This document shows positions 23,214 to 31,703 of a stretch of DNA of 48,147 bases, in pieces. The notes under the pieces were generated by a model. It did not search any database. It was given only the letters and a program-made list of their open reading frames with translations, and was not told where the DNA came from. A program made the translations under genes and the position numbers. Numbering within the stretch: position 1 is the stretch's first letter; each line of letters opens with the position of its first letter. Source of the DNA: Roseofilum halophilum BLCC-M91 (GTDB lineage Bacteria; Cyanobacteriota; Cyanobacteriia; Cyanobacteriales; Desertifilaceae); contig NZ_JAQPOK010000118.1 in assembly GCF_030068445.1 (NCBI RefSeq), forward strand, positions 1-48,147, written 5' to 3'.

Positions 23214-25226
23214 ATGAGAATCGTCGGAACTCTGGTAGCGCTGGGAGTGTGGATGACTCCGGTAATGGTGACGGTGGCAGAGCAACCCAGTTGGGCGCAA
23301 AGTCGGCAACCTTCAGCGGAGGAAATTTGGGCAGCGATCGTACAATTAATACAGCAAGCCAGACAACTGCAACAACAGGGAAAACCGCGACAAGCTTTAG
23401 AGGTTTGGCAGCAAGTTTTAGCAATTTCGCAAAAACTAGAACTCACAGAAATTGAAGCTCTAGCCTGGAACAACATTGGGTATAATGCCCATGCTATTGG
23501 AGAACCGCGACAAGCCATAGAAGCTTACCAACAAGCCTTACCCCTTTACCGAGCAGTAGAAGACCGAGCAGGAGAAGCGGTGACGTTGAATAATTTGGGG
23601 TTAGTTTACCACAGCATCGGTCAACCGCAACGAGCGCTAGAGTATTACGAACAAGCCTTACCCATTTTTCGAGACGTGGAAGACCGAGGGGGAGAAGCGA
23701 CGACATTGAGTAATATGGCTGCGTTTTACAGAGATACGAATCAACCTGAAAAAGCGATTGAACACTGGGAACAATCCCTAGAAATAACTCTCAGTTTTCG
23801 CAGCAACCTGAAACAAGAGCATCGGAAAACCTTCATCGAATCTGAACGAGGCCCAGCCGTCGCCCTCACCTCCCTGCTCATCCAACAAAAGGAACCTAAA
23901 GATGCCTTTACCTGGATCAACCGCGTCACAACCTACGAACTCGCCGACTATACTCGCTTACTCAATGCTAAAGTTCAAAACCCCGAAGCCCAAGCACTTA
24001 TCGACGAATATAACCAGCGATGGCAACAAATTGAAAGCCTGAGACGACAACTGCAACTCGACTTCTCCGATGACGAACTTTCCCGCCGCATTGGTGACCT
24101 AGAGACGGAAAATATTCAACTCGGAGAACAAATAGCCCAACAATTCCCCAAAGTAGCGGATATTTTTGAAACCACTCCCACCGATATTGCCCAACTGCAA
24201 GCGACTATCCCGGAAGGAACCGTTGTCCTGCAACCGGTTCCCCTCGCCAATGTAAACAACGTTCCCAATACCCTGGCTCTGTTTCTGCTCACCCGCGACA
24301 GCTTCCAAGTCGTGCAAACCTCCCTGGATGTGGAGGAATTTAACCGACTCCTGGATGAATACCCGGAACAACTGGAAGAACTGAGTCCATTTTACAAAAG
24401 CACCAGCAGCGACCTCTACGACATCCTCATCCGTCCTATCGAAAAAGAAATCAGCGCCTATAACCCGGAAAACCTGAGCATCATCGCCACGGGGAAACTG
24501 CGCTACATTCCCTTTGAAAGCCTCTATGATCGAGCCAATGAACAGTTTCTGATTGAAAAATATCCCATCAACTACCTGACTCGCCTCTCGAAAACGCCCC
24601 CTAACCGCGAACCCAGTACCAAAACCAACGCCATTCTCGCCATGGGTAACCCGGTTCCCCACGACCCGCACAACTTACCGGGAGCGGAGGAGGAAGTTAA
24701 AACCATTACTCAACTGTTCCCCAACAGTCAAGCCTATCTGGGCGACCAAGCCACCCTCGACCAGTTTAAGCAGGATGTGCCTAAGTTTGCTTTCCTCCAT
24801 CTGGCCACCCACGGCTGTTTCCAGGAAAACGGGTGTGAAACGCTACAAATGACAGCCCATACTATTCTGTTCGCCAATAATACCCAGTGGCCGATCGCCG
24901 ATGCCGCCTTACTCGGCTTAGACCACACCCGCCTAATTAACCTGAGCGCCTGCCAAACCGCCCGCGAATCCGACCTAGAGGGAAATTCGATTTCGGGAGT
25001 GGCCTACCTGTTTGAACGGGCTGGAGCGCAAGCAGTGATGGCCAGCTTATGGTCGGTGAGCGATGAACATACGCAGACCATGATGAGCAATTTTTATCGA
25101 TATGTAGGATCGGGCATGAGCCAAGGAGAAGCCCTACGGGAGGCAAAGTTAGCACAAATTAATACCACCGATGAAGATCATCCCTTCTATTGGTCGGCAT
25201 TCCTCCTAATTGGCGATCCCCGGTAA
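23214..25226 (+). CDS. secreted TPR-CHAT protein (caspase-like peptidase)
   Basis: A 670-residue protein. A signal peptide (MRIVGTLVALGVWMTPVMV, likely cut near PSWAQ) is followed by TPR repeats from about 45 to 220 (three clear units with NNIGYNAHAIGEPRQAIEAY, NNLGLVYHSIGQPQRALEYY and SNMAAFYRDTNQPEKAIEHW). A helical linker leads to a CHAT domain from about 370. The peptidase dyad is present: His533 in HLATHGCF and Cys580 in INLSACQTARE, with RAGAQAVMASLW after it. CHAT proteins are caspase relatives; TPRs usually bind partners or substrates. The start at 23214 is preferred over 23181, which translates the heptamer array. Repeat arrays flank it on both sides. The substrate is unknown. Confidence 0.9.
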   Translation: MRIVGTLVALGVWMTPVMVTVAEQPSWAQSRQPSAEEIWAAIVQLIQQARQLQQQGKPRQALEVWQQVLAISQKLELTEIEALAWNNIGYNAHAIGEPRQAIEAYQQALPLYRAVEDRAGEAVTLNNLGLVYHSIGQPQRALEYYEQALPIFRDVEDRGGEATTLSNMAAFYRDTNQPEKAIEHWEQSLEITLSFRSNLKQEHRKTFIESERGPAVALTSLLIQQKEPKDAFTWINRVTTYELADYTRLLNAKVQNPEAQALIDEYNQRWQQIESLRRQLQLDFSDDELSRRIGDLETENIQLGEQIAQQFPKVADIFETTPTDIAQLQATIPEGTVVLQPVPLANVNNVPNTLALFLLTRDSFQVVQTSLDVEEFNRLLDEYPEQLEELSPFYKSTSSDLYDILIRPIEKEISAYNPENLSIIATGKLRYIPFESLYDRANEQFLIEKYPINYLTRLSKTPPNREPSTKTNAILAMGNPVPHDPHNLPGAEEEVKTITQLFPNSQAYLGDQATLDQFKQDVPKFAFLHLATHGCFQENGCETLQMTAHTILFANNTQWPIADAALLGLDHTRLINLSACQTARESDLEGNSISGVAYLFERAGAQAVMASLWSVSDEHTQTMMSNFYRYVGSGMSQGEALREAKLAQINTTDEDHPFYWSAFLLIGDPR

Positions 25227-25236
25227 TATCCAGTCC

Positions 25237-25463
25237 AGTTTCCGCAAGCGGACATGAAAATGGGATTCAAGAAGCGGGCAAGATGCCCGTACTCCTTTAA
25301 TCCCTTGATATTACTGGAGTTAATGGGACAAGAGAAGCGGGCAAGATGCCCGTACTCCTTTAATCCCTTGATATTACTGGAGTTAATGGGATTCAAGAAG
25401 CGGGCAAGATGCCCGCACTCCTTTAATCCCTTGATATTACTGGAGTGGGAGCATCTTGCTCCC
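25237..25463. repeat. composite hairpin array (three 63-base units)
   Basis: It opens with the same TCCGCAAGCGGACATGAAAA as at 22439. Three units spaced by 63 bases carry GCGGGCA-AGA-TGCCCG(T/C) hairpins (25274, 25337, 25400), and one inverted GGGAGCA-TCT-TGCTCCC follows (25447-25463). The first two have a terminal G-T pair and the third a G-C pair. It begins 11 bases after the CHAT stop. Confidence 0.92.
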
Positions 25464-25515
25464 TAGGTTTTTACTTACTCCCTAGGTTTCTACTTACTCC
25501 CTAGGTTTTTACTTG
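25461..25515. repeat. three tandem 19-base units
   Basis: Units starting CCCTAGGTTT at 25461, 25480 and 25499, period 19, join the hairpin array to the next heptamer array. The middle copy has one C for T. Confidence 0.85.
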
Positions 25516-25526
25516 TGGTATTTCTT

Positions 25527-25582
25527 ACTCATTACTCATTACTCATTACTCATCACTCATCACTCATTACTCATTACTCATT
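25527..25582. repeat. heptamer array ACTCATT x8
   Basis: Eight contiguous heptamers; the fourth and fifth end in C (ACTCATC). This is the longest STRR-type array in the window. Confidence 0.93.
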
Positions 25583-25833
25583 ACTTACAGCGCTTTTCGA
25601 TGTTATGAGGTACAGTAATCGAAATGTTCCTTGAGAGTGTTGTCCCATGAAAAGCCTGAAGAATGGGCACGCATAGCGTAAAAAAGGGTTTTCCCTTCTG
25701 CCCTTCTGCCCATTACCCTTCTGCCGCGCGAAGCGCTGTATATCCCGCCACTGATTCGGAGTACCGAATTCAGTGGGGGACTTACGGCGAATTAGTTAAA
25801 CAATAACCATGCAGCCTTTCAACCCTATCCCTC
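25583..25833. other. intergenic leader of the HMG-CoA reductase gene
   Basis: No gene is seen. It contains CAGCGCTTTTCG, a run of CCCTTCTGCC copies (25691-25724), a GCGCGAAGCGCTGTA palindrome (25726-25740) like those near 8457 and 13267, and a strong hairpin CCACTGATTCGG-AGTA-CCGAATTCAGTGG (25748-25776) with one unpaired base. The hairpin lies 57 bases before the gene start. It could end upstream transcription or act in the leader. Confidence 0.6.
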
Positions 25834-27102
25834 ATGTCTACCTCCCAACGTCAAGCCAACCAATATATCCGGGAACTCCTAGAACAGAACCGACTCACGG
25901 AACTTTCTCAAAAACTCCAACCCAACCCCAAACCCTTACCGCGCAAGTTTCGCGGCGCATTTCGCCTCAGTCCTCAACGGGTAGAACAGCATTGGAAGCA
26001 ACTGGAGACTTCCCCGGAAACCCAAGCTAACCTCTTAGATGAACAAACCCTCTCGCAACTGCAAGCCTATCAGCATAATATTGAAAACTTCATCGGTACG
26101 GTTAAACTACCGGTGGGTATTGCTGGCCCCCTGCGGGTGAATGGACTGTTTGCCCAAGGGGATTATTATGTGCCTTTAGCGACGACAGAAGCGGCCTTGG
26201 TTGCCTCCTATTCGCGGGGATGCCAACTGATTTCGGAAGTGGGAGGATGTCAAGCCTTATTACTCAATGAAGCGGTGAACCGGACTCCTGGATTTGCCTT
26301 TAGGAAGTTACAAGAGGTTGGCTTATTTTTGGCTTGGGTGGTGGGAGAACAGGAAACGTTTAAGCAAGAAGCAGAAAGTACCACGCGCTACGGGAAATTA
26401 ATCGATACCCGAATTACGGTAGAAGGCAATCATGTTTATCTGGATTTTCAGTTTACGACGGGGGATGCGGCGGGTCAAAATATGGTGACGTTGGCAACGG
26501 ATGCTATTTGTCAGTATATCCTCCGCGAGAGTCCCGTGGCTCCCCAACACTGGTTTATTGAGGCGAATTTATCGGGGGATAAAAAGGCGAGTGCCCAATC
26601 GTTTTCTGGGGTACGGGGTAAAAAAGTGACCGCAGAAGTGACGATACCGGCTCAGTTGGTGGCGCAACGGTTGCACACCACTCCGGAACAAATGGTGAAC
26701 TATTGGCGGATGTCGGCTTTGGGGGGAACTATGAGCGGGACGATAGGCATTCAAGGCCATTATGCCAATGGGTTGGCGGCGCTGTATATTGCTTGCGGTC
26801 AGGATGCGGCTTGTGTGGCGGAGTCTGCGGTGGGGGTGACGCGGTTTGAGTTAACTTCAGAGGGGGATTTATATGCGGCGGTGACGTTGCCGAATTTGAT
26901 GGTGGGTACGGTGGGAGGAGGGACAGGGTTACCGAGTCAGCAGGCTTGTTTGCAGATTTTGGGGTTAGCGGGTGCAGGTCAGGCGAGGGCGTTTGCTGAG
27001 ATGTGTGCGGGGTTGGCGTTGGGGGGAGAGTTGTCGATTATTGGGGCGTTATCTGCGGGGGAGTTTGTACAGGCTCATGCTCGGTTGGCAAGGGGGCGTT
27101 GA
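25834..27102 (+). CDS. hydroxymethylglutaryl-CoA reductase, class I
   Basis: A 422-residue enzyme that reduces HMG-CoA to mevalonate with NAD(P)H. All catalytic residues are in place: Glu119 in TTEAALVASYSRG, Lys250 in SGDKKASAQSF, Asp324 in CGQDAACVAES and His415 in QAHARLARG. Other motifs are VKLPVGIAGPL, TGDAAGQNMVTLATD, and GTVGGGTGLPSQQACLQILG, which binds the cofactor. It lacks the membrane domain of eukaryotic forms. Cyanobacteria generally make isoprenoids by the MEP route, so a complete HMGR is unexpected. No other mevalonate gene is nearby. It could serve a specialised pathway or have come by transfer. An in-frame upstream start is not available; the ATG at 25834 gives a natural N-terminus. 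Confidence 0.92.
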   Translation: MSTSQRQANQYIRELLEQNRLTELSQKLQPNPKPLPRKFRGAFRLSPQRVEQHWKQLETSPETQANLLDEQTLSQLQAYQHNIENFIGTVKLPVGIAGPLRVNGLFAQGDYYVPLATTEAALVASYSRGCQLISEVGGCQALLLNEAVNRTPGFAFRKLQEVGLFLAWVVGEQETFKQEAESTTRYGKLIDTRITVEGNHVYLDFQFTTGDAAGQNMVTLATDAICQYILRESPVAPQHWFIEANLSGDKKASAQSFSGVRGKKVTAEVTIPAQLVAQRLHTTPEQMVNYWRMSALGGTMSGTIGIQGHYANGLAALYIACGQDAACVAESAVGVTRFELTSEGDLYAAVTLPNLMVGTVGGGTGLPSQQACLQILGLAGAGQARAFAEMCAGLALGGELSIIGALSAGEFVQAHARLARGR

Positions 27103-27113
27103 GGGTGTTCTTT

Positions 27114-27141
27114 ACCGATTACCGATTACCGATTACCGATT
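27114..27141. repeat. heptamer array ACCGATT x4
   Basis: Four exact heptamers, then ACCCTTCTGCCCC. The array lies in the 55-base gap between the converging HMG-CoA reductase and glutamine-synthetase-family genes. Confidence 0.9.
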
Positions 27142-27157
27142 ACCCTTCTGCCCCATC

Positions 27158-28501
27158 TCAATACCGCTCTAACAGCATCTTCACTTCGGTCTGCAAATCC
27201 CAATTTTTCATGGTTTCCCATTCGGCTTGACGCACCGCTAAATAGGCTTGAGCCAGGGGAGGACTGAGGGCTTTAAGTAATACCTGATTTTCCTGTAAAG
27301 CTGTTATGGCCTCTAGAAGCGTTGCCGGTAACCATTCAATGCCGAGATGTTGGCGCTCCTCTTCTGGTAAGGTGCCTGGATCGCAATCAACGGGTTCTGG
27401 GGGTTCGATCTGGTTTCGTACCCCATCCAAACCGGCGGCAATGATGGCTCCTAGGGCTAAATAGGGGTTGGCGGCGGCATCGATGGTTTTAAGTTCAAAA
27501 TGGCTCGAACCCGTGCCTTCTGGGTTGTTTATGACCCGGATGGCGGCTTCTTTGTTGTCTAATCCCCAACAGCAAAAGGCTCCGCTCCAGGTATGGGGTT
27601 GGAGACGGCGATAGGAGTTGGGGATAGGGTTAGTGAAGGCCATCAGGGCGCGATGGTGATGGAGGATACCGCCAATAAACCAGCGGCCGCGATCGGATAA
27701 TCCTAAGAGTCCGGAGGGGTCGGGGAGTAAGTTTTCCCCTTTATGCCATAAACTCAGATGGAGATGAGCGCCGCTTCCGGCTTGATCGGGGAAAATTTTG
27801 GGTAAAAAAGAAGCAATACGATTATGATAATGGGCGATCGCCTTCACCGTTTCCCGAAACACCACCTGCTGGTCAGCGGCCGCCAAGGCCTGAGTATACA
27901 ACACGGAAATTTCATGCTGTCCCGGCCCCGACTCTGGATAATACTGCTCCACCAACACCCCTTGCTCATTGAGCGCTGTGGCAATATCATCAATCATCCG
28001 TTGCTGAATATCCATGCCATAGGTAGAACCATAGGGCACTTGGTCAGTGGGCATAATTTCCCCGTTTCCAGAGCGTTCGAGTAAATAAAATTCATTTTCA
28101 AAGGAGGCGATGACTTCCAACCCTTCCAACTTGGCATCAGCCGCCATATCCCGTAAAAACCGCCGAGGACAAACCGGCCAAGGTTCGCCATCTTTAACCA
28201 TATTCCCCATCACCCGCGCATGACTTGGGGTATAGGGCAGAGCCATCAGTGTAGACCAGTCCGGAATCAATTGCACCTCTCCCACCGGCCCCAAACCACT
28301 TCCAGGGGCTGGGGTAGTGCCAATGACTGGCATCCCTTGTTGAGCCATGGCCAAGCCGACTCCCTGCTCTCGATAATCGGATAACATGCCCACATGAATC
28401 GCTTTTCCTCGGATCATGTTGCCATTATCACACCAGAGAACGCGGATAAATTGGACTCCAGCTTTTTTGAGAGATGCTTCAATATCACGATCCATGGCCA
28501 T
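27158..28501 (-). CDS. glutamine synthetase family protein
   Basis: A 447-residue GS-fold ligase. The N-terminal beta-grasp domain is residues 1-100, with IRVLWCDNGNMIRGKAI. Then come the catalytic metal-binding motif (SFENEFYLLER), the GPGQHEISVLY strand, the ATP-site GSGAHLHLSLW and the glutamate-site NSYRRLQPHTWSG. It is smaller than type I GlnA (about 470) and lacks the adenylylation-loop tyrosine region. It resembles the glutamate-amine ligase side of the family (gamma-glutamyl-polyamine or anilide type) more than true GlnA. Substrate unknown. Two in-frame ATGs lie at the start (28501 and 28495); either may be used. Divergent from crtQ. Confidence 0.88.
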   Translation of the reverse strand: MAMDRDIEASLKKAGVQFIRVLWCDNGNMIRGKAIHVGMLSDYREQGVGLAMAQQGMPVIGTTPAPGSGLGPVGEVQLIPDWSTLMALPYTPSHARVMGNMVKDGEPWPVCPRRFLRDMAADAKLEGLEVIASFENEFYLLERSGNGEIMPTDQVPYGSTYGMDIQQRMIDDIATALNEQGVLVEQYYPESGPGQHEISVLYTQALAAADQQVVFRETVKAIAHYHNRIASFLPKIFPDQAGSGAHLHLSLWHKGENLLPDPSGLLGLSDRGRWFIGGILHHHRALMAFTNPIPNSYRRLQPHTWSGAFCCWGLDNKEAAIRVINNPEGTGSSHFELKTIDAAANPYLALGAIIAAGLDGVRNQIEPPEPVDCDPGTLPEEERQHLGIEWLPATLLEAITALQENQVLLKALSPPLAQAYLAVRQAEWETMKNWDLQTEVKMLLERY

Positions 28502-28635
28502 TGGGTTCAGATTTGGGGGCTTCTCCCGATCATAGAATAAAGAGGGATTGAGAGATGAACCGGAGAAGTCCCTATAGCCTCGCCAAACTCTGTTACAATC
28601 TGTAAAGAAACTGTTAAGGATATTTAGGACGTTCG

Positions 28636-30084
28636 ATGCGTGTTGCCATTGTTGGGGCAGGTTTAGCTGGCCTCTCTACTGCTGTTGAATTGGTTGATGC
28701 TGGTCATCAGGTGGAGATTTTTGAATCCCGCGCCTTTGTGGGGGGAAAAGTGGGCAGTTGGGTGGATGCAGAGGGCAATCATATTGAAATGGGATTGCAT
28801 GTTTTTTTCGGCTGCTACTACAATCTGTTCGAGTTAATGCGTAAGGTGGGTGCGTTTGAGAATCTACGCTTGAAGGAACATACCCATACGTTTATTAACC
28901 GGGGGGGAATGACGGGAGAGTTGGATTTCCGGTTTCCGGTGGGTGCGCCGTTGAATGGGTTGAAGGCGTTTTTCACCACATCCCAACTTTCGGTTCAGGA
29001 TAAGGCGATGAATGCGATCGCCCTAGGAACCAGTCCCATTGTACGCGGTTTGGTGGACTTTGACGGCGCAATGCGGACGATTCGCAACCTCGATTCTATC
29101 AGTTTTGCCGATTGGTTTCGCAAACAAGGTGGCTCGGATGGCTCCCTGAAGCGCATGTGGAACCCCATCGCCTATGCTTTAGGGTTTATCGACACAGAAA
29201 ATATTTCCGCTCGCTGTATGCTGACTATCTTCCAATTTTTTGCCGCGAAAACGGAAGCGTCGGTGCTGAGAATGTTGGAAGGTTCGCCCCATGAATATCT
29301 GCATAAACCGATTATTAATTATTTAGAAGAACGGGGCACAAAAATCTATACTCGTCGCCGGGTGAGGGAGATTCAATTTACAGAAACTGAGGGCGAAACT
29401 GAGGTCACTGGCTTAGTAGTTGCCGATGGAGAAGGGGAAGAAACGATTACGGCTGATGCCTATGTCTGTGCCTGTGATGTGCCGGGAATTCAAAAGCTTA
29501 TCCCCTCCGATTGGCGCAAGTGGCCGGAATTCGATAATATTTATCAGTTGGATACGGTTCCGGTGGCGACGGTGCAATTGCGCTTTGATGGTTGGGTGAC
29601 AGAATTGAATGATGAAACTCAACGCCAGCAATTAGAAAAAGCAGCCGGAATTGATAATTTGCTCTATACGGCGGATGCTGATTTTTCCTGCTTTGCCGAT
29701 TTAGCCCTGGCAAGTCCTGGAGATTATTATCGAGAGGGTCAAGGATCGCTGTTACAGTTGGTGTTAACGCCTGGAGATCCGTTCATTCGGGAAAGTAATG
29801 AGGCGATCGCCAACCATGTGCTAAAACAAGTGCAAGATCTCTTCCCCTCTTCCCGCCATCTCAACATGACCTGGTATTCTGTGGTCAAACTCGCCCAATC
29901 TCTGTATCGGGAAGCACCAGGAATGGATCTGTATCGTCCCGCGCAGAAAACCCCCATTCCTAACTTTTTCCTCGCTGGAAGCTATACCCAGCAAGATTAT
30001 ATTGACAGCATGGAAGGCGCAACCCTTTCCGGAAGACAAGCCGCTCAAGCCATTTTAGTGCGGACTGGTAAAAGACAGGATTGA
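28636..30084 (+). CDS. crtQ: zeta-carotene desaturase
   Basis: A 482-residue FAD enzyme of the plant-type desaturase family. It converts 9,9'-di-cis-zeta-carotene towards lycopene in the cyanobacterial carotenoid route. The N-terminal dinucleotide fold is [18 protein letters not shown], then [13 protein letters not shown], the substrate-region [13 protein letters not shown], and the C-terminal FAD block [21 protein letters not shown]. The combination GCYYNLF with [15 protein letters not shown] distinguishes it from phytoene desaturase. A TTACAAT box lies 37 bases before the ATG (28593-28599); its -35 is unclear. Start and length are normal. Confidence 0.95.
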   Translation: MRVAIVGAGLAGLSTAVELVDAGHQVEIFESRAFVGGKVGSWVDAEGNHIEMGLHVFFGCYYNLFELMRKVGAFENLRLKEHTHTFINRGGMTGELDFRFPVGAPLNGLKAFFTTSQLSVQDKAMNAIALGTSPIVRGLVDFDGAMRTIRNLDSISFADWFRKQGGSDGSLKRMWNPIAYALGFIDTENISARCMLTIFQFFAAKTEASVLRMLEGSPHEYLHKPIINYLEERGTKIYTRRRVREIQFTETEGETEVTGLVVADGEGEETITADAYVCACDVPGIQKLIPSDWRKWPEFDNIYQLDTVPVATVQLRFDGWVTELNDETQRQQLEKAAGIDNLLYTADADFSCFADLALASPGDYYREGQGSLLQLVLTPGDPFIRESNEAIANHVLKQVQDLFPSSRHLNMTWYSVVKLAQSLYREAPGMDLYRPAQKTPIPNFFLAGSYTQQDYIDSMEGATLSGRQAAQAILVRTGKRQD

Positions 30085-30143
30085 AAATGCCGTAATTAAT
30101 ATCAAATATAGGGCGGTAGGGCATTCCGTCCTTATCTCTAGTA

Positions 30144-30899
30144 TCATGACTGAATTAAGACGGCCCAGACTAAACCCCAGGCTTCTGTCCACTCGACGAC
30201 TGCGCCATAGGTGTCTCCGGTGTGTCCTCCGAGTTGGTGATTAAACCACCATCCGCTTCCCCAGGCGATCGCCGCCCATCCCAAGGTTAAGCTGAGAATC
30301 TGGAGACTCTCCTGGGGATGGAGGGCTGTTTGTAGACTACTCAGAACCATGAGGAGCATTAGGGAGGGTAAAACGTCTTTATACGATTGAATGGCGGTTT
30401 TATGAAAGGCTCCTTTTCCTGTGGGTTTGAGATACTCATAGCGCCAAATAGCAATCAATTGTCCCGCTCTTCCCCATGCGGGAATAGCCAGCACAATCCA
30501 CAGGTGTTGTAGCTCTAAGGAACTCAGAGCGGCGGTTTTCAGTAGGAGAATCAGGATGGCAGACATGGCTCCAAATGCACCGGTAACGCTATCGCTCATC
30601 ACCTCTAAACGGCGATCGCTATCCGTAACACTTAAACCATCAGCCGTATCCATTGCTCCATCTAAGTGTAATCCCCCAGTGATACCCACCCAGAGCGCAA
30701 TCATGACTGAACTGCGGGTTAAATTGGGCATTTCCAGAACCCATAATCCCCAGTAAATCCCCCCTAGCATGACCCCAATCAACAGTCCCACCAGAGGGGC
30801 AAACCGGGCGATCCCAGAGAATTCTAAGGGCCAAGAGGGGGGGATAGGAATACGGGTGTAAAAGGCGATCGCTCCCCAGAAATTCCAGATCCATTTCAT
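30144..30899 (-). CDS. cobS: adenosylcobinamide-GDP ribazoletransferase (cobalamin synthase)
   Basis: A 251-residue integral membrane enzyme of the last steps of B12 assembly: it joins adenosylcobinamide-GDP to alpha-ribazole. The motifs are WGAIAFYTRIPIPP at the N-terminus, the acidic metal-binding block GGLHLDGAMDTADGL, and GPF-like steps through several membrane helices. I set the start at 30899 (MKWIWNFWG), since GGGGGAG lies before it; an in-frame ATG at 30914 is possible. No other cob gene and no cobalamin riboswitch is seen nearby. Confidence 0.92.
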   Translation of the reverse strand: MKWIWNFWGAIAFYTRIPIPPSWPLEFSGIARFAPLVGLLIGVMLGGIYWGLWVLEMPNLTRSSVMIALWVGITGGLHLDGAMDTADGLSVTDSDRRLEVMSDSVTGAFGAMSAILILLLKTAALSSLELQHLWIVLAIPAWGRAGQLIAIWRYEYLKPTGKGAFHKTAIQSYKDVLPSLMLLMVLSSLQTALHPQESLQILSLTLGWAAIAWGSGWWFNHQLGGHTGDTYGAVVEWTEAWGLVWAVLIQS

Positions 30900-31217
30900 T
30901 GCCACTCCCCCCATGCTCTATGTTAATCTGCAAATAGACATATACTTTGTTTTCTTGGTCGCTTATCTGAATCTTCCCTAGCTTCAGGGTGAGTCCGATC
31001 GGAAACACAGCAACTCCATTGCTGCGGTTTTACCTGGGCGATCGATACTTCTAATTCGATCCAAAAATCCGTAGAATCTGGCAAGTATTCGCCAAAGAGT
31101 TAGGATAGAATTGTCTCATAGGCTACTTTATAGGCTATTTTATCCTAGGGTGCAGTCTTGGGATGTCAAATCGTCAGTAGTCTTGTCGTCCTCTTTTGAA
31201 ATTAGAGAGTTTTTCCC
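30900..31217. other. intergenic region between cobS and the 31218 gene
   Basis: A 318-base divergent gap. It includes AGAGTTAGGATAGAATTGTC and a GAAATTAGAGAG near the next gene. I see no repeat, RNA or clear promoter in it. Confidence 0.4.
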
Positions 31218-31673
31218 ATGAATTACGATCAATTGCCTGGCAATACACGGTTACCTGCTCCTTGCATTCTCAACAGAGGCATTATTGTGAATCCACAGGA
31301 TATTCAGAAGGCGATCGGGGATCTCCATCGTGTGCGTTACGTTGAACTGTTCGATCAACAAACCCAAGCGACTGGAGAAGCCTATATTCAAGAAGTCTTT
31401 TCCGATCCCCTGCGATCGACCATCCTGGCTAATCATACCCTATATTTGAATATCCAAAGCTTTGATTATTTAGAACTTCAACAATCTGACGACCAAGAAA
31501 CCTATTTTGATTTAGTCCAAGACAACCGTATCCTGCGGTTAATCCCTCTTTCTAATCCACTACAAAATCAACCTGTCAGTTCTTTAAATACTGCTGCTCT
31601 AGAAGTAATGATGGCAGAAGTATTAGCCGCTAATTTAGATGTTCAAATGGATGATGACGATCCCTTAGCCTAA
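31218..31673 (+). CDS. conserved hypothetical protein, 151 residues
   Basis: An acidic soluble protein: QDIQKAIGDLHRVRYVELFD and EAYIQEVFSDPLRSTILAN, then strands (TLYLNIQSFDYLEL, ETYFDLVQDNRILRLIPL) and a helical, aspartate-rich C-terminus (AALEVMMAEVLAANLDVQMD). It has no signal peptide or membrane segment. I do not recognise a function. It converges with the MscS gene at 31704, with 30 bases between. Confidence 0.7.
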   Translation: MNYDQLPGNTRLPAPCILNRGIIVNPQDIQKAIGDLHRVRYVELFDQQTQATGEAYIQEVFSDPLRSTILANHTLYLNIQSFDYLELQQSDDQETYFDLVQDNRILRLIPLSNPLQNQPVSSLNTAALEVMMAEVLAANLDVQMDDDDPLA

Positions 31674-31703
31674 GAGAAAAAGTATTGTTTAAGCTAACCA
31701 GAT

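Noticed and set aside
24099-24671. 190-residue minus-strand frame inside the CHAT gene
   Set aside because: It overlaps the catalytic region of a well-supported gene and has no family match.
25254-25466. Small gene encoding repeated KKRARCPYSFNPLILLELMG peptides
   Set aside because: It is the translation of the 63-base hairpin array, with no start signal.
28591-28620. RpaB-type HLR1 site before crtQ
   Set aside because: One half (GTTACAAT) fits but the second direct half does not.
30900-31217. Cobalamin riboswitch near cobS
   Set aside because: No B12-box-like sequence is seen on the cobS strand in this interval.
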